64,000 nt of DNA from Streptomyces alanosinicus (GTDB lineage Bacteria > Actinomycetota > Actinomycetes > Streptomycetales > Streptomycetaceae): the NCBI RefSeq assembly GCF_014650595.1, contig NZ_BMVG01000019.1, positions 84,419-148,418 on the forward strand. The letters run 5' to 3'. Positions 23,689 to 31,503 of this stretch are shown here, piece after piece. The position numbers and the translations under genes are program-made. Within the stretch, counting starts at the first letter, position 1. Each line of letters starts with the position of its first letter. The notes beneath the pieces are model-generated. The model was not told the origin of the DNA. It did no database searches and was given only the letters and a program-made list of their open reading frames with translations.

Positions 23689-24639
23689 TCAGACCGGGAC
23701 CTGTGCCCGGCGGCCGGCCCCGCGGGCCTCGCTCACGGCGAGAGCCGCGACCGCGCCGAGCAGCAGCAGGGTGCCGGCCACGGTGGTCGCCGTCAGCCGC
23801 TCGCCGAGCAGGACGACGGCGAGCACGGCCGCGGTCACCGGCTCCAGCAGCATGATCACGGAGACGGTGGCGGACCGTACGACGGCGGCCCCGGCGAAGT
23901 ACAGCGCGTACGCGAGGGCCGTGGGCACGGCGGCGATGTACAGCAGGAGCCAGAGCAGCCGCGCCGGGTGGGCGGTGTGCGGGAGCAGGCCCTCGTGCAG
24001 CGCGAACGGCAGCAGGCACAGGCCGGTGACCGCGAAGGCCCCGACGGTGGTGTCGGAGGCGTCGGCGCCGCCGTCCCTCCCCCACCAGCGGGTCAGCAGG
24101 GTCATGGCGCCGTAGCCCGCGGCCGAGACGAGCGCCAGCAGCACCCCAGCCGGGCGCACGGTCGCGGCCGAGCCGCCGAAGGTCAGCACGGCCAGCCCGG
24201 CGAGCGCCCCGGCGACGGCCAGCACCCCGCCGGCCCCGAGCCGCTCGGCGAGCAGTACCCGGGCGCCGAGCGCGATGAGCACGGGGCCCGCGCCGAGGGT
24301 GACGACGGTGGCCACGGCCAGCCCGGTCGACTCCACCGCGGCGAAGTAGGCGGTCTGGAACACCGCCAGTCCAAGGCCGGTGGCGAGCACCCGGCCGGCC
24401 CTGCGGGCCAGGGGTTCGGTGGTCGCGGCGCGGACGCGGGGCCGCAGCCCGCGGCCGGCGAGCAGCAGGATCAGGCCCAGCGCACAGCGCCAGAAGGACA
24501 GCCCGAAGGCGCCCATGTCACTGGTCCGGTAGACCAGGGAGGCGGCGGCGCCGGCCGTGCCCCAGGCGGCACCGGTGATGATCAGATAGAGCAGGCCACG
24601 CCCGACGGGCAGGCCGGAAACAGGGTTCGACTTCGACAA
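23689..24639 (-). CDS. EamA family (DMT) transporter, second
   Basis: A 316-residue ten-helix EamA exporter. The first repeat begins LLYLIITGAAWGTAGAAASL and the second repeat ends with SVIMLLEPVTAAVLAVVLLG, the classic EamA pattern with Glu-Pro in helix 9. The start is taken at TTG 24639, which has a GGAGAG site six bases upstream; a GTG at 24663 extends it by eight residues. The substrate is unknown. It lies downstream of another EamA gene on the same strand, with 189 bases between them. Confidence 0.88.
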   Translation of the reverse strand: MSKSNPVSGLPVGRGLLYLIITGAAWGTAGAAASLVYRTSDMGAFGLSFWRCALGLILLLAGRGLRPRVRAATTEPLARRAGRVLATGLGLAVFQTAYFAAVESTGLAVATVVTLGAGPVLIALGARVLLAERLGAGGVLAVAGALAGLAVLTFGGSAATVRPAGVLLALVSAAGYGAMTLLTRWWGRDGGADASDTTVGAFAVTGLCLLPFALHEGLLPHTAHPARLLWLLLYIAAVPTALAYALYFAGAAVVRSATVSVIMLLEPVTAAVLAVVLLGERLTATTVAGTLLLLGAVAALAVSEARGAGRRAQVPV

Positions 24640-24828
24640 GGGAATCTCTCCGCAGAAACGCACACGGGGGTGCGGAAGTTCGGGGGCGGCCCGCTGGAGC
24701 GGGGCGCGCGGACTTCATCTGCGGGCAGCACCGTCCGGCCCGACGCGACTGCGCCGGGCGGGTGTTCCGGAGGCCCGCCTCAGGCGGCCGGGGGCGGAAG
24801 AACGAGCGTGGACGGCATGACCTGCACT

Positions 24829-25821
24829 TTAGGCGGACGTACGGTGCTCGGACAACTCCCGTTCCGGGCCGCCGCCGGCCACCGGTTCGGCGGCGGCCTT
24901 GGCGGGGGTCGAGGACTGGGCGATGAACGCGCCGACGAGGACGACGGCGCCGCCGGCGATCTGCGGCGCGGACAGGTGCTCGCCGAGCAGCACCCAGGCC
25001 AGCACGGTCGCGATGACCGCCTCCAGACAGGCGACGACGCCCGCGACCTGCGGGGACAGCCGGCGCACGGACAGCACACCGGTGACGTACGCGACGACGG
25101 TGGCGATCAGCACGATCCAGCCCAGCAGGACGGGGGCCGGTACGGCGGTGCCGTTCATGTCCGCGGTGCCGGTGAGCACCGACCAGCGCATGGTCCACGG
25201 GCGGGCGACGACCGTCAGGACGAGGGCGCCGACGAGCAGACCGTAGGCGATGACGCCGAGCGGGTCCGGTGCCTCGTCGCCCGCGTCGCCGCCGTGGTCG
25301 GCCAGCACGAAGTAGCCGACCTGGCAGCAGGCGGCGGCCAGGGCGAGCAGCAGGCCGAGGGCGTCGAAGCTCAGCCCGGACCAGACCTCCACCACACAGG
25401 CGAGGCCGCCGGCGGCGAGGACCACGCCGAGCGCGGCGGCACGCGTCACCGGCCGCCGCTGCACGAACCGCACCCAGCCCAGCACCAGCGCGGGAGCCAG
25501 GTACTCGATGAGCAGGGCCACGCCCACCGGGATCCGGGAGAGCGCGGCGAAGTAGCAGGCCTGGACGCCGGCGACGGCGAGCAGCCCGAAACCGGCGAGC
25601 AGCGCGGGCCTGCGGCGCACCAGCGCGCGGTGCCGCACGGCGAGCGGCAGCATGACGAGGGCGGCGCCGGTCACCCGCAGCCAGACCACATGGAGCGGGT
25701 CGAGCCCCGCCTCGATCAGCGGTTTGGCGGCCACTCCGGACCCGCCGAAGGCGAGGGCCGAGACGAGTGCGAGGCCGAGACCGACGCCCTTGCCACGGCT
25801 GCCCTGACTGCTCACTGACAT
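24829..25821 (-). CDS. EamA family (DMT) transporter, third
   Basis: A 330-residue ten-helix EamA exporter, more similar in layout to its neighbour than to the one at 20284. It has LALVSALAFGGSGVAAKPLI in helix 1, VGVALLIEYLAPALVLGWVR at the end of the first repeat (Glu-Tyr in place of Glu-Pro), and ACLEAVIATVLAWVLLGEHL in the second. The start at ATG 25821 is uncertain; GTG 25827 and GTG 25833 lie a few codons upstream, just after a CATCAT -10-like box. The 24640-24828 gap holds only a possible 12-codon leader frame (24818-24780) and a small hairpin. Confidence 0.86.
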   Translation of the reverse strand: MSVSSQGSRGKGVGLGLALVSALAFGGSGVAAKPLIEAGLDPLHVVWLRVTGAALVMLPLAVRHRALVRRRPALLAGFGLLAVAGVQACYFAALSRIPVGVALLIEYLAPALVLGWVRFVQRRPVTRAAALGVVLAAGGLACVVEVWSGLSFDALGLLLALAAACCQVGYFVLADHGGDAGDEAPDPLGVIAYGLLVGALVLTVVARPWTMRWSVLTGTADMNGTAVPAPVLLGWIVLIATVVAYVTGVLSVRRLSPQVAGVVACLEAVIATVLAWVLLGEHLSAPQIAGGAVVLVGAFIAQSSTPAKAAAEPVAGGGPERELSEHRTSA

Positions 25822-25903
25822 ATGCACCGGCACATGATGACAGGCGGCGTCATGAGCGTCACCCCCTATGACACCTGTCTCAGGGGCTGGACGTGCGGCG
25901 CTG

Positions 25904-26518
25904 TCAGCGGACCGGTTCGCCGTCGCCGGCGGACTCCTCGGCGCCGGCCGGGATCCGGGTGTCCAGGTCGTGGATGCCGGCGCGTTCGAGCACCTCGACG
26001 GCCCGGGATCCCGGGTCCGCGGTGAGCGCGGCGAGCAGGTCGATGCCGGTGACGCGCGGCTCGCCGCGCCGCCGGGCCCGCTCGCGGGCGCCGGTCAGGG
26101 CGGCGGCCGCCGTGGGCGACCAGCCCGCGGTGTCCCTGGGCTCCCGGGCGCCGGGAACGGCCGCGGCGGGGACGACGGTGAGCGCGCCGGAGTCCTCCAC
26201 GCTGCCCTGCCAGCGCAGTCCGTAGCCGATGCTGCGCTGCACCAGGTAGCCGAGGAGCCGGACGAGCTGCGGCGGGCCGCCGACGGCGGCGCGCACCTCG
26301 GGGTCGTGTTCCAGGAGGGAGTGCAGCAGATGGGCGGTGTCGATCTGCCGGTCCCCGTCCCGGACGGCCCTGCGGCGGGCGCCCGCGACCACCGCCGCCA
26401 GCTCTGCGCCGAGCGCGGCATCGTCGTCCGGGTGCGCGACCGCCTCGTCATGGGCGGCCCGGCGGGCAGTACGGGGTTGCACATCCTCTACCCCATCAGC
26501 CTCAACGGACCGAGTCAT
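25904..26518 (-). CDS. Clp N-terminal domain-only protein
   Basis: A 204-residue protein made of the Clp_N substrate-binding repeats without any AAA+ ATPase part. The first repeat is around residues 40-80 (IDTAHLLHSLLEHDPEVRAA), the second around residues 150-190 (VTGIDLLAALTADPGSRAVE). The tail is acidic. Such proteins may act as adaptors or decoys for ClpC or bind substrates on their own. The ATG at 26518 gives the shortest frame that keeps the domain; in-frame ATGs lie further upstream. The arrangement of two half-domains spaced by about 70 residues is like other Streptomyces Clp_N orphans. Confidence 0.75.
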   Translation of the reverse strand: MTRSVEADGVEDVQPRTARRAAHDEAVAHPDDDAALGAELAAVVAGARRRAVRDGDRQIDTAHLLHSLLEHDPEVRAAVGGPPQLVRLLGYLVQRSIGYGLRWQGSVEDSGALTVVPAAAVPGAREPRDTAGWSPTAAAALTGARERARRRGEPRVTGIDLLAALTADPGSRAVEVLERAGIHDLDTRIPAGAEESAGDGEPVR

Positions 26519-26817
26519 CCGCGAGTGGAACCATCTTCGCGTCCCACACAGAGTGGACATCGACGGTCGGCATCTCATCCTTACGGAGGAGATCTGACCG
26601 ATCCGGCCCTGAGGGCGCACGCCATCCTGCCATGCGCCCCATTCGCAACCGCCGCGCACGCACCCCCGTACGTCCCACACCCACATCGAGAGCGCCCTCC
26701 CGCGCGCGTGGGACCTGTTCGACGCGGCGGTGATACGGCGCCTGGGCTGATCCACGCCCGCCGGACCACACTCGTCGGCCCACGCCCACGGCCGCCCGTT
26801 CTGACGGTTCATCAGTA
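26519..26817. other. Intergenic region with a possible 23-codon leader frame
   Basis: About 300 bases between the Clp_N gene and the SRPBCC promoter with no convincing gene. On the minus strand an ATG at 26573, preceded by AAGGATGAG, opens a 23-codon frame (MPTVDVHSVWDAKMVPLADD, then SVR) that ends at 26502, inside the start of the Clp_N gene. It could be a translated leader coupled to that gene. GC skew and codon use are not decisive. Confidence 0.25.
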
Positions 26818-26846
26818 TTGAATGTTCGCGCCCCTGCGGCTACGTT
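26818..26846 (+). promoter_or_regulatory. Promoter of the SRPBCC gene
   Basis: TTGAAT (26818-26823), a 17-base spacer and TACGTT (26841-26846) make a good housekeeping-type promoter 45 bases before the ATG, leaving room for the AAAGGGTGG ribosome site. Confidence 0.6.
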
Positions 26847-26891
26847 CCGCGACACCGTAGCCCGCTACGCCCGATCCGAAAGGGTGGTCCC

Positions 26892-27320
26892 ATGGCCGAA
26901 GTCAGCGCGGAGTCACGCATCCAGGCACCGGCCGAGAAGGTGTGGGCGCAGCTCACCGACTGGCCGTCGTACGGGGAGTGGAACGCCACCCACACCGGTT
27001 TCCCCAAGGGCGGCCCGCGGACGCTGGCCGTGGGCGGGACGTTCCAGGAGAACATGAAGCTGATGGGCTTCCCGGCCGAGGTCGACTGGACCATCGAGGA
27101 GCTGGAGCCGGCGCGGGTGTTCGCCATCCGCGGCAAGGGCCCGATGGCGGTGACGGTCGCCACCCGCTACACCCTCACCCCCGACGGCGACGCCACGTCC
27201 GTGCGCATCGACGGTGAGTTCACCGGCGCGGCCGTGTCGCTGATGGCGGGCAAGCTGAAGGACTCGGCGACGGCCGCCCTGAACGAGTCGCTGCGCAAGC
27301 TGGCCGGCCTGGTGGTCTGA
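26892..27320 (+). CDS. SRPBCC (START-like) family protein
   Basis: A 142-residue lipid/polyketide-binding-fold protein. It opens with AEVSAESRIQAPAEKVWAQL (the strand-helix start of polyketide cyclase-like SRPBCC domains), has WTIEELEPARVFAIRGKGPM in the middle, and ends with a long C-terminal helix (MAGKLKDSATAALNESLRKL) that lines the pocket. Members bind hydrophobic ligands, sometimes as CoxG- or cyclase-like enzymes. It has its own promoter and terminator. Confidence 0.86.
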   Translation: MAEVSAESRIQAPAEKVWAQLTDWPSYGEWNATHTGFPKGGPRTLAVGGTFQENMKLMGFPAEVDWTIEELEPARVFAIRGKGPMAVTVATRYTLTPDGDATSVRIDGEFTGAAVSLMAGKLKDSATAALNESLRKLAGLVV

Positions 27321-27343
27321 ACCGGGGCGGGCCGGACACGGGA

Positions 27344-27377
27344 AGGCGCCCCGCGTGGCTGACCGCGCGGGGCGCCT
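27344..27377. terminator. Bidirectional terminator between SRPBCC and PadR genes
   Basis: AGGCGCCCCGCG (27344-27355) pairs perfectly with CGCGGGGCGCCT (27366-27377) over a 10-base loop between convergent genes. Confidence 0.75.
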
Positions 27378-27399
27378 CGCCTCACCTCACCCGTGAGCC

Positions 27400-28026
27400 T
27401 CAGTGCTCGTCGGCGAGGATCAGGTAGAGCTTCTTGCGGGCGTCGTTGATGACGGCCAGCGCCTTCTCACGCTGTTCCTTGCTGCCGGTCTTCCAGACCT
27501 GGCCGAAGGCCTCCATCAGACCGAACCCGGCCTGGCGGATCTCGCTGAGGGCCTCCCAGTCGACTCCGCGCGAGGCCTCTTCCCAAGGCGCGTCCGCGCC
27601 CTCGTCGGCGGCGCCGCGCCCGTCCTCGGTCAGGGCGAACAGCTTCTTGCCGCCCTCGCTCTCGCTGGCGATCAGGCCCTCGTCCTCCAGCAGCTGCAGC
27701 GTGGGGTAGACCGAGCCGGGGCTGGGCTTCCACGCGCCGCCGCTGCGTTCGGCGATCTCCTGGATCATCTCGTAGCCGTGCATGGGGCGGTCCTTGAGCA
27801 GGGCCAGGATCGAGGCCCGTACGTCGCCGCGCCGCGCCCGTCCCCTCGGGCCGCCGCGCCCCCTGGGTCCCCAGGGACCGGGGCCGAATCCGGGCCCGCC
27901 GGGGCCGAACCCCGGGCCACCCGGACCGAAGGGCCCGAAAGCGGCCCGTCGCCCGTCGAATCCACCCATGCCCCGCCGGCCGGGGCCCTCGTGCCCATGT
28001 CCACGCTCGAATCCGTGGGTACGCAT
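27400..28026 (-). CDS. PadR family transcriptional regulator with Gly/Pro-rich N-terminus
   Basis: A 208-residue regulator. The PadR winged helix is at about residues 68-135 (VRASILALLKDRPMHGYEMI, GAWKPSPGSVYPTLQLLEDE), followed by a C-terminal dimerisation helix. Residues 1-65 are unusual: His/Gly-rich, then tandem PGFGPGGPGFGPG-like repeats and a basic RGRGGPRGRARRG stretch, which may add non-specific DNA or RNA binding. The start at 28026 has a GGAGTG site. The upstream gap has a strong dyad, so the protein is probably autoregulated. Confidence 0.88.
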   Translation of the reverse strand: MRTHGFERGHGHEGPGRRGMGGFDGRRAAFGPFGPGGPGFGPGGPGFGPGPWGPRGRGGPRGRARRGDVRASILALLKDRPMHGYEMIQEIAERSGGAWKPSPGSVYPTLQLLEDEGLIASESEGGKKLFALTEDGRGAADEGADAPWEEASRGVDWEALSEIRQAGFGLMEAFGQVWKTGSKEQREKALAVINDARKKLYLILADEH

Positions 28027-28063
28027 GGCGATCACTCCATTCCATCGCTGATCAGTCACGTCT

Positions 28064-28101
28064 GCATCGCGTATCGTTCGCGATGCCTCAACGATATATC
28101 G
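28064..28101. promoter_or_regulatory. PadR operator candidate
   Basis: GCATCGCG-TATCGTT-CGCGATGC (28064-28086) is a perfect dyad with 8-bp arms. CGATATATCG (28092-28101) is a second perfect palindrome six bases away. TATCG recurs in both. They sit 38 bases upstream of the PadR start codon and within its promoter region; the kinase gene lies on the other side. Confidence 0.6.
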
Positions 28102-28268
28102 GAACCGATCGCATGACAACACCCTTCCGGGACGGTCGTCTGTTGATCTCTCGCCACGAAGGTCGGGCATTGTCAGCGAAGATCGGTGGCCGTTAGGTTT
28201 TCTCGGCGAAGGCGTCGGCGGGATCGTCGGGTTCGGTTGTCCGGGACGAAGCCGCGTGGACGGTCGCT

Positions 28269-30200
28269 GTGGGGGGCGTGGTGACGGTGCGGGTGTTGGC
28301 GGGCCGATACGAGTTGGTCGGGCTCGTGGGCCGGGGCGGGATGGGAGAGGTCTGGGAAGGCCGGGACCGCGTCATTGAGCGACGGGTGGCGGTCAAGCTG
28401 CTCCCCCTTGCCGCCGGCGATGCCTCGGGCGCGGACCTGTTCTTCCGCGAGGCACGCACCGCGGGTGCGCTGAACCACTCAGGTGTGGTCACGGTGTTCG
28501 ATCTGGGCCAGGACGAGACGGACGGCTCGCTGTTCCTGGTCATGGAGTTCCTGGAGGGCCGGGACCTGGCGTCGGTGCTGCGCGCGGATGGCCTGCCGCC
28601 GGTCGCGGCCGTGGTCGGCTGGGGCGTACAGGCCATGGCCGCGCTGGCCCGTGCCCACGGTGCGGGCGTGGTGCACCGGGACCTGAAGCCGGCCAACCTG
28701 ATGCTCACCCCCGACGGACAGGTCAAGATCCTCGACTTCGGGATCGCCCGGTTCATGGAGTCGACGAAGAAGTCGAGCAAGATCATGGGCACCCTGGCGT
28801 ACATGCCGCCGGAGCGGTTCGAAGGGCATCCCGGCGATGCCCGCTCGGACCTGTACTCCTTCGGCTGCGTCCTCAGCGAACTCCTCACCGGCCGACCGCC
28901 GTTCGACGCCGACGATCCGGTGGGCATGATGAGCGCGCATCTGCGCCACGCCCCCGCACCACCCGGCCGCACCCGCCCCGGTATACCCGGCGCCCTCGGC
29001 GACCTCGTCCTGGCGCTTCTGGCCAAGCAGCCCGACGACCGGCCCGCCACCGCCGCGGAGGTCGCCGACCGGCTCAGCGCCATCCACCGAGCCCTGCTCG
29101 GACAACCCGACGCAGGGCCGGACCGACCGCCCGCGTCGGCAGCGGCGGTTGCGGCCCCCGCGGTCTTCTCCGCCCTTCCCACGGAAACCGCCACCCCCCG
29201 TCCCATCGCCACGCCGTCCCCGGCGATCAGGCCTGCGCCCGGCTCCCGACGCCCGGCCCGCTACACCAGGCTGGGCGCCCCGTTGACCACGCATGCCAGG
29301 AACTCCGGGGCGGTGGCCTTCTCCCCGGACGGATCTCTGCTGGCCACCGCCGGAACGGGCGGGGCTGTGCTGTTGTGGGACTCGCAGACCCGTCGTCCGG
29401 TCGGCGAGCCTCTCGCCTCGAACGCCAAGCGCATCTTCACGCTTGCGTTCTCCCCGGACGGCTCGCTGCTGGCCGCTGCCCCCGGCGGGCCTGGCCGGGA
29501 CAGAGTCATGTTGTGGAACGTGCGCACAAGGAAGGCGATCGGCGAGCTCATCGCCGACTCCGAGATCGCGAAGGTGGCCTTCTCCCCGGGCGGCTCCCTG
29601 CTGGCCACCGGCGGCAATGACGGGGTTGTGCTGCTGTGGGACCCGACCGCCCGGCAACGGGTCGGTCCTCCCCTCATCGCCAACGCCGGCCAGATCTGGG
29701 CGATGGCGTTCTCCCCGGACGGCTCCCTGCTGGCCACCGGTGGCAAAGGCGGGGCGGTCTCCTTGTGGGATACGGCGACCCGGCACAGGGTCACCTCACT
29801 CGCCGTGCAGCGCCGTACACGATGGCTGGGACGCCGTCAGACAGCACTCGACGGCGGAGTCTTCGCGATGGCGTTCTCCCCGGACGGGTCCGTGCTGGCC
29901 ACCGGCGGTATCAGAGAGGTACTGCTGTGGGATCCGGTCACCGGTGGTCGGGTCACCGGCTGGCGCCTGTTCGTCCCGGTGACCGCCGCGCTGGCGTTCT
30001 CCCCCGACGGCTCACTCCTGGCCACCGCCGACTGGGGCGGAGCGGTGCAGCTGTGGGACCGGGCCACCCGGAAACCGGTCGACGAGTTCCGTGACCACAA
30101 CGGAATGGCGAGAGCAGTGGCGTTCTCCCCGGACGGTTCCTTGCTTGCCTCCGCCGGCGACGACGGCACGGTGCCGTTGTATGCCCGGCTCGCCCCGTAG
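28269..30200 (+). CDS. Soluble Ser/Thr protein kinase with seven WD40 repeats
   Basis: A 643-residue fusion. The eukaryotic-type kinase domain (residues 13-275) has the glycine loop GRGGMGEVW, K43 in VAVKLLP, the catalytic loop HRDLKPANLM with D138, DFG, and the APE equivalent MPPERF. A Pro/Ala-rich linker (280-335) follows, then seven WD40 blades, each with an FSPDGSLLA-type strand and a WD or WN ending, enough for one closed propeller. No transmembrane helix exists, unlike PknB-type kinases, so it acts in the cytoplasm. The blades are so alike in DNA that recent duplication or gene conversion is likely. GTG starts at 28278 and 28281 are alternatives. Confidence 0.92.
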   Translation: MGGVVTVRVLAGRYELVGLVGRGGMGEVWEGRDRVIERRVAVKLLPLAAGDASGADLFFREARTAGALNHSGVVTVFDLGQDETDGSLFLVMEFLEGRDLASVLRADGLPPVAAVVGWGVQAMAALARAHGAGVVHRDLKPANLMLTPDGQVKILDFGIARFMESTKKSSKIMGTLAYMPPERFEGHPGDARSDLYSFGCVLSELLTGRPPFDADDPVGMMSAHLRHAPAPPGRTRPGIPGALGDLVLALLAKQPDDRPATAAEVADRLSAIHRALLGQPDAGPDRPPASAAAVAAPAVFSALPTETATPRPIATPSPAIRPAPGSRRPARYTRLGAPLTTHARNSGAVAFSPDGSLLATAGTGGAVLLWDSQTRRPVGEPLASNAKRIFTLAFSPDGSLLAAAPGGPGRDRVMLWNVRTRKAIGELIADSEIAKVAFSPGGSLLATGGNDGVVLLWDPTARQRVGPPLIANAGQIWAMAFSPDGSLLATGGKGGAVSLWDTATRHRVTSLAVQRRTRWLGRRQTALDGGVFAMAFSPDGSVLATGGIREVLLWDPVTGGRVTGWRLFVPVTAALAFSPDGSLLATADWGGAVQLWDRATRKPVDEFRDHNGMARAVAFSPDGSLLASAGDDGTVPLYARLAP

Positions 30201-30371
30201 GAGTGGTGACTGAGTACTGGAGTTTGCGGGTTCAGGACGTCAGAGATCCACCGCGCTCCAGTGCCCGGTCCGGGTCCGCCGGTGCCCCCTGACTGCCCTT
30301 TCGGCCCTCGTGGCAACCGTGTCGACGCCCTAGTGTCGGAGCCATACGGCGAGCCGGAGGGGCTGGAGAGC

Positions 30372-31337
30372 GTGCGAAAGGCAGTGACACACTCGCAGTC
30401 GCCGGCACCCGAGGCGGCGCCGAGGAAACGTGCGCAGGGGCTGGCTCCGGAGCTCGCCGCCGGTCCGGCGCCGCGTCCCGCCGAACTCGCCGCCCTCCAG
30501 CGGACGATGGGCAACGCGGCCGTCACGCGCCGGCTCCAGCGCCAGCCGGATCCCGGGGTCAGGGACGAGGCTCGGCGGCACGCCGCCGAGCCCACCGTGC
30601 ACGGCGAGTGGGGCACGTTCCGCGACATGATGACTCGGGCGGGCTTCCCCGACGATGTCACGGACGTCGCCTGGCAGCTCGTCCTCGGCGGCATCGCCGA
30701 ACAGGGACAGCTCAACGACGAGGCCATGGCGAAGTTCACCGAACGCCAGGAACAGCGCGACCACCGCGCGTCGAACAGCTGGTACCAGGAGCTGGTGAAG
30801 GTCGTCGGCGACTATCTGGAGATCGACACACCGACGCTGGCCCTCTGGTCGGGCGGCCGGGAGGTCAGCGACTACTCCCGCACCAAGGGCCACACACCCC
30901 TGGAGGCCACCCCCTTCGGCGGCGTGGTCGACAAGCTCACCCTGACCTCGGACTGGCTGCTCAAGACGCCCATGTGGAACGTGCTGTCCAAGGCCTTCGT
31001 GAGCCGCGCCCGCGGCCCCGTCCACATCTTTCTGCGGGCGTACAACCCCGACAGCGTCCTCATCGCGCAGGAGGTCCCGCAACTGCGCGTGGTCATGGCG
31101 CTCAACCCGGCGGTGAAACTCGTCTGGCACCCGGTGTACGCCGCGGACGACGGGAAGCTGATGGAGGTCACCAAGAGCCTTGAGCTGGCCTCCGACGCGT
31201 CCTACCCCACCCGGGACGAGTGTGTACAGGTCCTCTACGACTACCTCCGGCTCCTCCACGACCCGGCCAACGCCCACTCCCGGCGCGCCTACGCGGACAT
31301 GAGCAGCCGCCTCGCCGCCAACGGCAACCCTCAGTAG
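30372..31337 (+). CDS. Putative CD38-like ADP-ribosyl cyclase/NADase effector with injection-system-type N-terminus
   Basis: A 321-residue protein. Residues 1-60 are disordered and contain LAALQRTMGNAAVTRRLQRQ, a motif common at the N-termini of DUF4157-type and other proteins linked to extracellular contractile injection systems. Residues 150-250 align by eye with the ADP-ribosyl cyclase (CD38) superfamily: ALWSGG (W159, like CD38 W125), PLEATPFGGVVDKL (E178, like E146), MWNVLSKAFVSRARGPVHIF (W202 and S206, like W189 and S193) and AQEVPQL (E234, like E226). All five catalytic positions are present in order with W-to-S spacing conserved. It would hydrolyse or cyclise NAD. The GTG start has GGAG upstream. 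No immunity gene is obvious. Confidence 0.7.
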   Translation: MRKAVTHSQSPAPEAAPRKRAQGLAPELAAGPAPRPAELAALQRTMGNAAVTRRLQRQPDPGVRDEARRHAAEPTVHGEWGTFRDMMTRAGFPDDVTDVAWQLVLGGIAEQGQLNDEAMAKFTERQEQRDHRASNSWYQELVKVVGDYLEIDTPTLALWSGGREVSDYSRTKGHTPLEATPFGGVVDKLTLTSDWLLKTPMWNVLSKAFVSRARGPVHIFLRAYNPDSVLIAQEVPQLRVVMALNPAVKLVWHPVYAADDGKLMEVTKSLELASDASYPTRDECVQVLYDYLRLLHDPANAHSRRAYADMSSRLAANGNPQ

Positions 31338-31380
31338 CACCGACCGCCTTCGCCGGGCGGCTCAGGCCGGCTGTACCCAA

Positions 31381-31430
31381 GTACCGGCCGAGGGCCACGT
31401 GCCGGCCGCGGGCCACGTGCCGGCCGCAGG
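31381..31430. repeat. 18-bp tandem repeat upstream of the PhzF gene
   Basis: Unit GTRCCGGCCGNGGGCCAC occurs at 31381-31398 and 31399-31416, with a partial third copy at 31417-31430. Each unit contains GGCC palindromes and CACGTG at the junctions. The gap 31338-31503 has no other feature besides the PhzF promoter. Confidence 0.6.
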
Positions 31431-31503
31431 TCCGCGGGAATCATGCCAGGATTCGCGAATTGGCCTTGGGCCGCCGTCCGGCGCTGCCGCTAGCGTCGGG
31501 GTC

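Noticed and set aside
24780..24818. 12-codon leader peptide (MPSTLVLPPPAA) between EamA genes
   Set aside because: No RBS-supported start, no amino-acid run typical of attenuators, and the following hairpin is short.
29290..30195. Regularly spaced repeats that might be a CRISPR array
   Set aside because: Repeats are in-frame WD40 blades about 120 bp apart with coding constraint.
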